Notes: generated by a model from the sequence alone, not told the origin. DNA of 64,000 nt from Emydura subglobosa (GCA_007922225.1 ML680098.1:2108001-2172000); one strand, 5' to 3'; positions 1-9,505 are shown, numbered from the stretch's first letter. Program-made: numbers and translations.

Positions 1-420
1 CATTTGGTTTGGCACTACCACACCCAGTGGGTCTGTCAGGGGTCAAGAGCCTCTCTTGGCAAGGAGACCTGGAAGGGCCCCTGTCTGAGCAGGGTCCATA
101 CATTACGTCAAGGGACATGGGGAAGTAACCCAGGCAAGCTAGCAGCTTTCCTGAAGCCACAGCACGAGGCTACTAATTGTAGGGTCCTTGGGTTGGGGCC
201 TGGAGTCAAGGGTGGCCCACCCCCCATACCAGCCATTCACTGGAGGGGCAAGAGCCCCAGCAAAGAGGCAAGGGCCTGTGAGAACCAGAGACAGGACTGG
301 GAGCCAGCAGGGGGTGGCCATCTTAGAGAGGCTGCATTACCCTCCCCCACCCGTAGATGGTGGAAGAACACTAAGGGGTGGAGCAGTTCCCTGACCTACC
401 GCTAGAAGGAAGCGCTGGAC
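1..420. other. GC-rich unrecognised block
   Basis: This stretch is richer in G and C than the DNA that follows and is open for 133 codons on the plus strand (4-405), with shorter overlapping frames on both strands. The translation is rich in Gly, Pro and Trp and shows no domain I recognise. Open frames of this length are expected by chance in GC-rich repeat DNA. It may be part of an LTR retroelement cut by the window edge, but I see no diagnostic ends. Confidence 0.25.
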
Positions 421-1004
421 CCACCAAGGTAGAGGAAGAGCTTTGTCACAGCACTTAAATACATCTTTGAAAAAATCTGTCCCTTTCACTATAAACAATT
501 TACATTGTAGGGTATCAAAACAACAGTGAAGGGATTGGCTGGCTCACGGGGATATACGAACAAGGCACAGGGCATTTCATCCTTGGGCTATTGTTATGAA
601 TATAACTTAGAGGGTAACAGACAAAAGCCTTTACTATCTAACTGCTCTTCAGTGACCTATGTTAGTTCAGGTGACTGTTTTAATCCACCTGAGAGTGACT
701 GGCTACAAACTGCACATGCTGGAAGCAGCCTCAGCTGACTGGCCAAGGACTAAGGGTGAAATTTACCCCTGTGCAGAGGGCCAGCACGAGCTACTGAAGC
801 CCAGTTTTGAGTGGGGCATAGGTATTGTTTTGGCTCCATACATGGGGTGAATTTCACTCTGGTTAAGAATGGAGATTGAACTAGATGTGGTCCCTCCACT
901 GTAGGGGCCAGAAAAACCAGCGCGGGGCCACTTGTACTGCTGTCATCCTCTAACGTGGCGCTTTACTTGGACTATAGCCCCTTTTTGGGGCCAGGGCCTA
1001 TCCA
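421..1004. other. Unique non-coding DNA, nothing recognised
   Basis: No convincing coding frame, repeat end or RNA gene was seen. The open frames here are under 75 codons and overlap in several phases. Confidence 0.5.
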
Positions 1005-1105
1005 TCTGTTCTGTGTTTGTACAAGACCTAGCACAAAGGGATCCTGCTCTATAACTGGGGCTGCAACATGCTACTGCAATAAATAAATACAAAATAAATA
1101 AGAGG
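1005..1105 (+). repeat. Shared LINE/SINE 3' tail repeat, plus orientation
   Basis: The sequence carries the order CCTAGCACAA, GGGATCCTG, CTGGGGCT, CTACTGCAATAAATAAATA. The same order, diverged, recurs at 28289-28355 and in reverse at 15470-15578, 23881-23960, 36694-36780 and 46240-46325. It ends in an AATA-rich tail, which fixes the orientation. I take it as a 3' tail of an old amniote retroposon family; the exact family name would need a repeat library. Confidence 0.6.
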
Positions 1106-2436
1106 AAATCAGTCTCTAGAGCTGACAAGCCATCATCTTTTCCTACCAGCAGTAAATTCACTGATTGATTTTTTGTTTTGTTTTTTGTTTATAAAGGAAG
1201 AAAATCCACACCCTACATCTATTTCACACTGAAAGCAAAACAAAACATCCTGATGTAGGGAAATTAATTTCATCCCATTTTTGTAAGAAACTAAATAGCG
1301 GAGAGAGTTAAATGAACAAAGAACACCTGTCATAATTTCTGCCAGTTAGTTTGATGAGAAATCAGAGCAAGTTTGGGAAGCGTGTTTCTCCAATACTCAA
1401 GAGTTCAGCTGAAGTGTTGCATTAGCCAACACAAATCAAGAAAGCCTCCAAATCTGTGACTTGTATCCACATGTCAAAGGAAGCATCTGCTCCTGTGATT
1501 TGTCGAGAATGAAGAATATGGCTTAGTGCTGGGGGAGGGTTATAAGTGAATCATGAACAAAGGATACAGCTATTTGAGTGCAGGAGATGTCTGGTTTAGT
1601 TTCAGTTTCATCTTTGATCTTGTGGCTTTTTTGTTTGAATCTATCACTGTGGCAGGGGAAAGAAAGGGAGAGTGAGCTCCATTTAGTTTAAAAAACTGAA
1701 AATAATTTACTGCTGACATTCATTTAAATTGCAATCTGCAACACAGAGGAGCTGGCTATAACATCAAAGCGACCTGTTATCAGGAATCATGGCAAAGATG
1801 TGAATAATTTTGATCATAGACTAACCCTGAATTTTTTCCTTATATTGTTTGTACTCTGTGTAAGTGTGTTACGCCTGAACACAAGAGACTAGGAACATTG
1901 ATTTGAGCAAGGCATAGAGCAGGCAGAGCTGTGCAAGTTTCCCATATACACAGCTCTGTAGGAAACCTGCATCAGCCCTGCTATTCTAAGCACAGGGCTT
2001 CAGGTGCTGGGCTTCTCAGCTATCGCTAAATCAAATTCAAAACTGCTCATCTTGTTTTCAAACTCATTCTATCCCCTTCTCTTTAGCCTTGTACCTGCTG
2101 ACTTCTCCTCCTGCTCAAGACCAAATGCTAATCTTGGCCTGCTCTTTCTTTTCCTGAGACCCCACAATTAGTGATCATTGCTGGTATATTGTGCTTTTCC
2201 ATTTATCTGGAGCTCACCTTCTAACCTCTTCTCCCACTGAGTTATTTCTCATTTAAAACCTTCCTGTTTACTTTAACCTATGACTGATTGACCCTATTCA
2301 TCTTTTCTTTCCCTTCCCCTCTATAATTAGCTTGCAAAAAGTCTGCTTACTTGCATCTTTCCCTCTTTGAAATGTCAGTTCTCTTTCCTTGCCCTCTATT
2401 CTATCCCTGTAAGCCACCTTCCCTCTACTATTGGTA
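1106..2436. other. AT-rich unique DNA, nothing recognised
   Basis: Contains a TTTTGTTTT-rich tract near 1167-1190 and pyrimidine-rich sequence at 2040-2420. No reading frame above about 70 codons and no recognisable transposon ends were seen. Confidence 0.5.
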
Positions 2437-2777
2437 TGAGAGTTGCTGTACCCAATGCGGCACATTTTATTTTACTTATTCATTTATTTTGATGTTATGA
2501 CCAGGTAAGGGCACTGCAGTCTGTAAAGGATTCACGGGTCCTTGTCTGTCGTAGCGTTGCTGAGGGAGGAGTATAAAAAGAAAAGGAAGCTGGTGGATCT
2601 TGGAGGGAGGAGCACAGATTATATGAGGAAATAGTTTAGAGGAAGTCAGTCTGTGTGCATATGGCTAGAATGCTAGCTGCAAGTTGCAGTATTTCTGTAA
2701 ATAGTTCTCTTAATAAAGAGCCAGCTTAGTTTTAAAAGCCTGGAGTCCTTTCATATTAATACCCAGCATATGGTACA
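2437..2777 (+). mobile_element. LTR-like block (probable solo LTR)
   Basis: The block has LTR organisation on the plus strand: a TATA-like GTATAAAAAG at about 2570, then an AATAAA at 2712-2717 followed by a short U5-like region. Two sets of ends compete. One runs 2437-2770 and is flanked by an exact 5-bp duplication TGGTA (2432-2436, 2771-2775), but ends in ATA. The other runs 2447-2777 and has canonical inverted ends TGTACC and GGTACA, without a target duplication. I see no gag, pol or env frame next to it, so it is a solo or broken LTR of an endogenous retrovirus or Gypsy-like element. Confidence 0.5.
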
Positions 2778-3374
2778 TAAAACAGACGGGTCAAAGAGGA
2801 ATTAAGTTGACAGGTGTGTCCTCTCCCCACCTTCTTCAAAATCTCTTAACCCCCTCTCCCCCCACTACTTTAAGGCCCACAAGAAGCAAATTTATGACTT
2901 TTGCAAACCCTGTTTCCCACTAAGTCATCCCCACTTCTGGATTTCCTACTGTCTCCTATGTCTGATCAAATCTTTAAATAAGTAAGTTTATTTCTAGGTG
3001 AGTTCTCTCCTACCTCCACCTGTCTATCTTTGCTTTTGCACAAGCTCTTAGAGTTCTAATTTCAGGTCTTCAAAGTTTGGCTATAGCCTAGCTTACGATA
3101 TTTTAATTTCTTATATATAAGGGTAGATATTAAAATACATCTGTCATATAGTTAGATGGGCCTGTAAGAGGTTAAGACCCTTGGATGAATTACATATGTT
3201 GAGTCAGTCAACTCTGCTTTCTGATATCCATGGCTCTGAACATTCTACTACCTTTATCTAAATGTATTTCTCTATTGTCTAACCAACATGTAATTCATCC
3301 TGCTTTTAAGCAGGAAGAAAAATCAGGGAAAAGAGCTTATTTGTACAGGCATAAATACCTGCCCTTTTCTGGTT
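2778..3374. other. Unique AT-rich DNA left of the orphan reading frame
   Basis: No recognised repeat or gene. The first 40 bases after the LTR-like block could be a remnant of retroelement internal sequence, but I see no primer-binding site I can name. Composition changes sharply at about 3379, where three CpG dinucleotides occur within 20 bases. Confidence 0.4.
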
Positions 3375-3462
3375 ACTGTGCGGCCAGTCCGCCGTCCAAT
3401 CTAGTATTCAGTAGCTAAAATAATCTAAAATCAAAATCTAACCTATAAGTAATATTTATTAT

Positions 3463-3897
3463 TTAATTAATTTTAAAAGATTTAAAAGATTTTAAAAGAT
3501 TATTAAACTCTATTAAATATGGATCATCAAAAGAATCTAAATATTTGTCATAAAAGCTAGATTTAGAATCGATTATCTTAACTTGGTCACTATATAAAAC
3601 ATTCGTAAAAGCCATCGGTAAAAGATTAAAATCTAAAACTTGGCTCTCACTAAAATCCTCTTGTTCCTCCCAAACAACATTCTTCTCTCCAACTTGGAGA
3701 TTAAAATCATCCATAAAACCAGCTACTCCATCTTTTACTCTAGCTATAGCATAAGGAGATAGCATCGGTCCGGCTCTATGAATAATACCCCTAATCAATT
3801 TAACACTACTAGCCGGGGCGTCGAAACTAGTAGCGGGGGCGTTTTTAACCCGGTCCAGCGCCAATCCGGTATGAAATAAAATTTCTGTTTTCTCCAT
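3463..3897 (-). CDS. Orphan 144-aa protein, possibly of virus-like or large transposon origin
   Basis: A continuous minus-strand frame runs from ATG at 3897 to a stop at 3463. I do not recognise the product. It has no obvious signal peptide or membrane segment. The N-terminal half (about residues 1-65) is mixed, with small residues and the stretch SPYAIARVKDG. Residues 66-144 are acidic and aromatic (WEEQEDF, SFDDPY) and end in a lysine/phenylalanine tail encoded by a tandem TTTAAAAGAT repeat. The start context is TTTATGG, moderate at +4 only. About ten CpGs survive in 3766-3868, whereas surrounding host DNA is CpG-poor, which fits a young insertion or a constrained sequence. Four ~20-bp repeats lie just upstream. 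No introns, partner genes or polymerase/capsid motifs are visible in the window. It may be a fragment of an endogenous DNA virus, a Maverick/Polinton-like element or another transposon, or a chance frame. A real coding origin is moderately likely; the viral origin is inference. Confidence 0.5.
   Translation of the reverse strand: MEKTEILFHTGLALDRVKNAPATSFDAPASSVKLIRGIIHRAGPMLSPYAIARVKDGVAGFMDDFNLQVGEKNVVWEEQEDFSESQVLDFNLLPMAFTNVLYSDQVKIIDSKSSFYDKYLDSFDDPYLIEFNNLLKSFKSFKIN
3471..3502. repeat. Tandem TTTAAAAGAT repeats
   Basis: About three copies of the 10-mer TTTAAAAGAT lie here, encoding the Lys/Phe C-terminus of the orphan frame. A further exact copy occurs at 3901-3910, immediately upstream of its ATG, so the same 10-mer brackets the frame. 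Confidence 0.75.
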
Positions 3898-3911
3898 AAA
3901 TTTAAAAGATA

Positions 3912-3991
3912 CTACCCTTCACAGGGGGAGACTTACCCTTACCAGGGGGAACTAACCCATGCCTGGGGGAGTCTAACCCTTACCAGGGGGG
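3912..3991. repeat. Four ~20-bp tandem repeats with G-runs
   Basis: Four imperfect units start at about 3912, 3932, 3952 and 3973. Each has the form CTWACCC, a 4-6 base spacer, then CAGGGGG or CTGGGGG. They sit 15-95 bp upstream of the minus-strand ATG of the orphan frame. They could be an upstream control region or subterminal repeats of an inserted element. Two units contain CTAACCC, but they are not telomeric arrays. Confidence 0.75.
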
Positions 3992-4110
3992 CAGATAGGT
4001 GTTGGGGCTGCCCTCCCCTCCCCCCCCACACAGCAGGGGGGGGTTTGTCCTCCGCGATCAGCCTGGACTCCGCCATTTACCGACTCTCACCACGAGGAGG
4101 TTGCGGTTGG
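3992..4110. other. GC- and CpG-rich flank of the orphan locus
   Basis: Contains two runs of eight pyrimidines or purines (CCCCCCCC near 4020, GGGGGGGG near 4037) and six CpGs within 4051-4107. After about 4120 the sequence returns to AT-rich host-like DNA. This is probably the outer part of the same foreign segment as the orphan frame, but no target duplication was resolved. Confidence 0.45.
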
Positions 4111-4196
4111 ACTTGCCAATCAGAGGCTTTCCTCATTCCATTTCCTCAATTCCTTAAATGACTTCCAATCACAATCAATTAGTGCCATAGACTGAA

Positions 4197-4282
4197 GGCC
4201 AGATCTTCAGCTAGTGTAAACTAGTGTTGCTCCATTGAAGTTGATGGCGCTACACCAAGATATGTCAGCTGAAATCCAGATC
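4197..4282. mobile_element. Short palindromic MITE-like repeat
   Basis: Starts GGCCAGATCTTCAGC and ends GCTGAAATCCAGATC, with a central CTCCATTGAAGT. The two halves are imperfect reverse complements. The same layout recurs at 51939-52029 and as a half copy at 62488-62540, which shows a dispersed non-autonomous DNA element. Confidence 0.75.
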
Positions 4283-5099
4283 TAAAACAGGACTCTAGCA
4301 TCTTAAGCTGTGCAGCACTGAAATCTATGCATACTTCCTGATGTGCATTGATACAGATAGAAACATATTTTATGTGCATTGAAGATATCATCACTTGAGC
4401 AAAAAGCACGCATAATGCTTTTGAGTTTACATATGAAACTGCTTTGTGGACTCATTTACTTAGATTTATTTCACTGTTGCCTCCCAGACTGTACATTCAG
4501 CCTAATACTATAAAAATCAAACCAACCTTATTGAAAGAGTTGATATCCTCTAAAGAAATACCTGGAATGAAATATGATTAAAAAGTTCTATCCTCCTCCT
4601 CGAAGCAAAATACTAAATGGAGCCCATATTTATTTTTTAAACTTATTTTTTTTCCAGGCAGCTCCACCAGTTGTTTTTATAATATCCTGTATGAGTAGTA
4701 AATTTTATAACCACAGATGGCTGTTATTCCTTGTGAGTCTGTTTTATGCAGAAAATAAAAGATAGTACAGCCTAATTGCCGGTAGGTTAGCGAACACTTC
4801 TACTAAGTAAATAAGACAAAGAAATAAAATAATGGAAAATAAGATAGAAATTCCCTATTAAGTGGGTTTCTTATGAACTTTGAACATTAAACTAATGTGG
4901 GATATTTTGCCAATACATCAGTTGACTTCAAATGAAACAGGAACAATTAATCTATAGAACGATAATGGACTAGCAGCCTTTCCCTATCTGTACTGAAGAT
5001 GGGTGAACCGGTTCAGACGCAAGGCTCACTTCTCAACTTGCCAGTAGAGGCAAGGTATCACAAAGACCCCAAACAAAGGATTTAAAAACTAATCATTCC
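4283..5099. other. AT-rich unique DNA, nothing recognised
   Basis: No supported gene or repeat. Open frames here are 60-odd codons and look random. Confidence 0.5.
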
Positions 5100-5310
5100 A
5101 GCCCTCCCCGTTCAGCCAAGCAATTAAGCATATGAGTAATCCCCATTCCTATTCAGCCAAGCACCTAAGCACATGTTTAACATAAGGGGAAAACCTTGCC
5201 CTATTGTAATCAATGGGAGCTTTGCCTCTGACTTCAACAGGGCCTATATATCTCCCTAAAGCACTCTAAAGTTCAACATACGGTTAAGTGCTTTGCTGAG
5301 TCCAGGCCTC
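5100..5310. mobile_element. Diverged palindromic repeat of the AAGCACTTAAGC type
   Basis: Contains CAGCCAAGCACCTAAGCACA on the left, a central ATCAATGGGAGCTTTGCC, and GGTTAAGTGCTTTGCTGAGT on the right. The arms are approximate reverse complements. Related copies lie at 43908-44045 and 49174-49292. Confidence 0.6.
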
Positions 5311-5514
5311 TTCAGGGAAATGTAAATGCTCTGGGATTCATTCTTTTGGTGTGAAAAACGAGATTAACAATATTGCATTTCCAGTGTGCAACAACAAAAA
5401 ACAAAAGCGAGGAGAGCCCAGATTTGTGTGGAACATCAGTAACTTTGAGACAAACGTGAGTCATATCTCTCAGACTGCAGAACACTTGAGAGATGGTTAC
5501 TCACATACGGAACC

Positions 5515-5838
5515 TGTTGAATTCCTTTTAATTGCTTGTATCCAGAGAGAGAAATCAGCACAGGATCACAGAGAGATGCAACGCAGGGAGCGTCTTTATT
5601 GAACTAACACTAAAACCAGCCAGGACTGGCTGAGCTATCCCCTAATAGTCTCACTCAGTTGCTACAGCAACAAGCTAAGCTCCGTTGCTATGGCAACCTA
5701 GGCAATTAAGCAAGACACAAACCACACAACAGAACCATTGCCCGAAACGCAAACCAAGGTGAACTAGACTCCTTTTTCGTGCATGCGTGGGTTTGTGCAT
5801 GGTTGTGAAGTGTCCTGTTTTATGGCAGGAGTTTCACA
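5515..5838 (-). mobile_element. LTR-like block, minus strand (probable solo LTR)
   Basis: Read on the minus strand it starts TGTGAAACTCC and ends TTCAACA, the usual TG...CA limits. It has a TATA-like CCATAAAACAGG near the start and TTCAATAAAGACGC about 95 bp before the end, which looks like an R-region polyadenylation signal. It carries several CpGs and a CCATAGCAAC/GTTGCTGTAGCAAC pair. I see no target duplication and no adjacent retroviral reading frames, so it may be solo or rearranged. The reading as an LTR is structural only. Confidence 0.55.
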
Positions 5839-6039
5839 ATTCATGTCATGAGCAGAACCAGTCAAATAACAAAATCAGGGATTTGTGAGTATTTTCATTA
5901 ATAAACCAGGCGAGGGGACTCTCCTGTTATTTGCTGGGTCGTATTATTGATTGTACATGAGTATTCAGATAACGGATGGTTTATGTGAGAAAATATTGGC
6001 AAATGGCAAAAGTTTAATGTATTTTAACGTGAGTAAAAA
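5839..6039. other. Unique non-coding DNA
   Basis: Nothing recognised between the LTR-like block and the GC-rich block to its right. Confidence 0.4.
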
Positions 6040-6490
6040 TCAGGCCCATATGAGTGCTGTAACAGGGCGGGCTGCTCCTTTAACAGCCAGGAATCAGCTG
6101 GCCTATTTCTGGAGGGAAACCCAGCAGGCAGGCCCTGGGAAGCACTTGAAAAGCACCTAATGAGTGGGTCTGATTCCTAGCTGGAAGATACAAATGAAGG
6201 CCCCAGCTCAATGAGGGAACCTGAGAGCAAAGAGTGGCTCCTGTGGCTGCAGCAGAAGACTGCCAGAGGGCAAGTGAGTCCTGCGGATCTCCCTAGGTTG
6301 GAGAAATCTAGACCCTTTAGCTAGTGGAGGCCAAAGCCCCACCTTCGCCCCTGTCTCAGACCAGAACAGGACTATTGCTTTTGTTCTACATTTCCTTTTG
6401 GTTTTGTGCTGAAGAATAAATTGACAGAGCACTGAAAAAAGGGCACAAATGGAACTGGGCATGGCTGGCTGTGTCCCAGGCGGGTGATCA
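6040..6490 (+). other. GC-rich block, possible LTR or retroelement fragment
   Basis: Purine-rich and GC-rich, with CTCCTTTAACAGCCAGG near its left side and GAAGAATAAATTG at about 6412. This order (GC-rich body, then a polyadenylation signal) suggests an LTR on the plus strand. I could not define ends or a target duplication, so this is a weak call. Confidence 0.3.
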
Positions 6491-7593
6491 GATCTACCAG
6501 TTTACAAGTGCTAATCACTGTTCACTATTAGTTCTTCTATAATCCGTAACCCACTGTTTAAAATATTTAGTCATCCCCATCAGTGAACGGAAACAAATCC
6601 ATGACCTGTCACATGCTGTGAATTTTCAAAGGGAACAATTTGCAAACAACCGATATAATGGAATTTGTTTGTATAAACTGCTTGGCAAATACGAATAATG
6701 AATACATTCAAAGAAATCAGGCTATTTATGAGCAGAAAAAAGAGCTATGTTCATGTAATAATTTATTTGCAACGAATAATTCAACCAGAAGGTAATGAAG
6801 ACAGATAATAAAAAATGTTTTCTTTTCTTAAAGTGGGACTGCATGGTTATTGCATCTATAAATTAAAAACAAAACAGAAAACCCTTGATTATTCCCTGAT
6901 GCCCAGTCAATGGCAGCAGTTACTGTAAAGTGCTTTAATGAATAGCCATACCATAAGTAAAAAAGTAGAAAGATTTCACACAGACACATGCTGCAGCCAC
7001 CATATTGCCTAAGTCAGGAACCAAATAAATCTGCTAAAGTATGAAGAGAGAATGGAATGAAAAATACAGGGTTTTTTTATGTCACTTTATCATAAAACCT
7101 ACTGAGATGAATATTCTGACTTTGCAATCAAAACATGCTATAACTGCGAACAGATTCTTTTAAAGGAATAAGGAAAAAGACAGAGAACACATTAAATACC
7201 TGCTGATCACAGCAGGATCATACTTTGCTATCTTCCGATCTACACAGTCTTGTTATCTCAGATCAATTCTTGTATACTTTAATTCAAGTGGTGCACATCA
7301 TTAAGCTGTCCCTGTACCATTAATGCAACTCTAATTATTCTCTAAAACCACTATTCCAGCAACATGTATCTATTTCTCAAAATATGCCCCCCCTCACAAA
7401 ATAGTGACCAAATGAGAGCTTGTAGATTCATTTTATGCATTTATTTAGATGTAAAACTCCATGCCAAAGAGCGCCCGTCCAGAATTCTTAGCAGAGATTT
7501 CGAGATGCAACACAGGAGACTTACATGTTCCAAGCAGCAGCCGCCCTTCTCCTTCCCCACCCCCAGCCATGTCTCATGCTAATACTCATGGCC
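6491..7593. other. AT-rich unique DNA, possible conserved non-coding part at 6590-6830
   Basis: No gene or transposon end is visible. The 6590-6830 stretch is repeat-free and carries several TTTGCAAAC-, AATAAT- and TTCATGTAATAATTTA-like segments typical of conserved vertebrate enhancers, but composition alone cannot show conservation. Confidence 0.3.
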
Positions 7594-7596
7594 TTA

Positions 7597-7833
7597 GGTC
7601 ATGTCTGCACTAGGGAGTTTACAGCGGCACAGCTGTACCAATGCAGCAATGTAAGATCTCTAGGATAGCCGGTCTGTGTCGTTAGCTATCTTGGTGGGAG
7701 AAGCTCTCCTGTCGACACAGCGTTGTCCACTCCAGCGCTTATGTTGGTCTAACTTGTGTCACTCAAGGGGGTGGAATATTCACGCCTTGTGTGACCTAAG
7801 TTTTGCCGACAAAAGTGGCAGTGTAGGCATGGC
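7597..7833. mobile_element. Harbinger-like MITE with TTA target duplication
   Basis: Terminal inverted repeats are GGTCATGTCTGCACTAGG on the left and CAGTGTAGGCATGGC on the right. The element is flanked by TTA at 7594-7596 and 7834-7836. It is 237 bp and has no coding capacity. The 3-bp duplication fits PIF/Harbinger insertion. Internal TTTTGCCGACAAAAGT is a small palindrome. Confidence 0.75.
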
Positions 7834-8079
7834 TTAAGCAGCAGCAGCTGGCAGACCTTCTAGCAATGAAAACTACCACACCACACCACAGCTGAAGAGT
7901 CTGTGTTGGGGCCTCCTGCAGCCTGAGGTGAGGCAGCACAAAACTGTCTTTAAGCCACCAATGCGCTCGACTGACTCTGGGCTGGGACACTGCTCTGGGA
8001 GATGGTGCAGGTCATAGAACCCCCTCTTAGATCCCTAGATGTCTAAGGGCTGGTCTTCACAGATGTGTTTGCTATAGAG
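7834..8079. other. Spacer between two DNA transposons
   Basis: Contains ACACCACACCACA near 7878 and nothing else that I recognise. Confidence 0.4.
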
Positions 8080-8587
8080 CATTGGTTTTCAAACTGTACA
8101 GTGCACCATCCCTTAAGGGTGAAAGGAGATTATTGGGAGATGGCTGTAGCTGGCCTGGTGTCTGAGCCGCAATGGGGAGAAAGCACAGAGAGTCCCCAGT
8201 GGTCAGGAAGGAGCAGGGAGTGCATCCCCACCCTGCCCTGGCAGCAGCCTGCTGCTCTCCTCTTCCTCCCCTCCCTGGCTGCTGGTGACTCCCTGCATGC
8301 TCTCCCCATAGCTGCCCTGGCTTGGCTTGGGCACAGACCTGCAAATTTGAAACCCTCCAGAGCCTACAGGAGCGAGAGGCTCTGGGCAGGGCAGGCGTGC
8401 TGCCACGGGCTTCTTGGAGGATGGAACCAGACAGATCCTGCCACCGCCCTGAGCATGAAGACCACCCGCTTCCTGCAGTGAGTCACTTCCTGTCCCAAAC
8501 AGGTGAAATTTGGGGGGCAGAGGAGGAGGCTGATATGTGACTCCCACAGAGAAGGGGGCACATCAAAAAAATGTTTGGGAACTTCTG
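8080..8587. mobile_element. GC-rich non-autonomous hAT element
   Basis: Ends are CATTGGTTTTCAAACT and TGTTTGGGAACTTCTG, diverged copies of the CAGGGGTTCTCAAACT-type hAT terminal repeat. Flanks are CTATAGAG (8072-8079) and CTCTAGAT (8588-8595), an 8-bp duplication matching at 6 of 8 positions. The GC-rich interior produces overlapping open frames of 70-138 codons in several phases. I treat these as artefacts because no hAT transposase motif is visible. Confidence 0.7.
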
Positions 8588-8595
8588 CTCTAGAT

Positions 8596-9113
8596 AGCCC
8601 TCTTGTCTCCAATACACTACCTCCTACTCCTGGATTATCCCCTATGTAACCTATGTCCTATCCAGAGCCTGCACTTGGTAAATCTTCCCTGACTGAGTAC
8701 AGAGCTTTCATGGCCCATTTTCCATTGCTGAATGTCAACAGATTCAAGTTATTTTGGATCAAAGGGCAGAGCATTCAAAGTAAAGGGGCCATGATGGAGA
8801 ACACCAACCCAACACGTGTTTTCGTATACTAAAGCTTCTTTCTCTAAGACAAATTTCTTATATTTTATATCCCTTTCTTTTCAATACATCCAAGTGATGT
8901 TTGCAACTCACAACTAATTTGTTATGGGCTAAAGATGGATGAATTTGAAAAAGCTCAGAGTGAGTCATGCCCTACATTCCTTATGAAATGCATACTCAAC
9001 AAAGCTCCCATTGTGCTCAGCATAGATTTTGCCTGATTAAGGATGGAATATGAACTGCAGAACTTGGCCTATGGTACTCAAGTTGTCTTCACAACATAGC
9101 TGTGATCCAAGAA
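8596..9113. other. Unique AT-rich DNA, nothing recognised
   Basis: No coding frame, RNA gene or repeat end is supported. Confidence 0.5.
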
Positions 9114-9235
9114 CAGAGCTGGATGAAATTTACCCAAAGTTTGGAAAAAATTCCAAATGATAAAAGTGGGAATTAAAAAAATAAATCATGGTTTTTTCCC
9201 CCTCTTTTTTCAAACAGCCTCTATCAAAAATGTGT
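9114..9235 (+). mobile_element. Fragment of the AGAGCTGG/AAATTT MITE family
   Basis: Begins CAGAGCTGGATGAAATTT and continues with A-rich and T-rich segments. Fuller copies are at 11429-12061 and 61741-61893. The right end is not clear. Confidence 0.4.
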
Positions 9236-9369
9236 CTGTATTAAAACTAGAAACTTCCTCCTGAGTCAAGCCTGCTTCTATTAAAGTCAGTAGCAAAACT
9301 CCAGTTGATTTCAGTTGGCGGTTGTGTGCCTGTCTTGGAGTAACAGCTGTTTACTTGACCTGATAAAAA

Positions 9370-9505
9370 CAAAGGGCCTGATTCTCCATTGTTCTGCCCC
9401 TTATGTCATCATTTTCATTGGTGCAAAGTGGTGTAACATGCTATAGAATCACCACAGGAGTGTTTTATACCCTCTTTGCACTGGTGTAAGTGACTACACA
9501 AGGTA
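9370..9505. mobile_element. Palindromic MITE-like repeat
   Basis: Left part GGGCCTGATTCTCCATTG and GTGCAAAGTGGTGTAA; right part CTTTGCACTGGTGTAAGTGA. The arms are approximate reverse complements around a central segment. Related halves occur near 15107-15202 and 54970-55045. Confidence 0.65.

Noticed and set aside
4..405. 133-codon plus-strand frame at the window start
   Set aside because: It lies in GC-rich DNA where chance frames are long, overlaps opposite-strand frames, and shows no protein-family features.
3912..3991. Possible telomere-like repeats (CTAACCC words)
   Set aside because: Only two units carry the word, and spacing is ~20 bp rather than 6 bp. This is not a telomeric array.
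8065..8612. Cluster of 72-138-codon frames in five phases
   Set aside because: They fall inside a GC-rich non-autonomous hAT element with clear ends. Multiple overlapping phases are the mark of composition, not genes.
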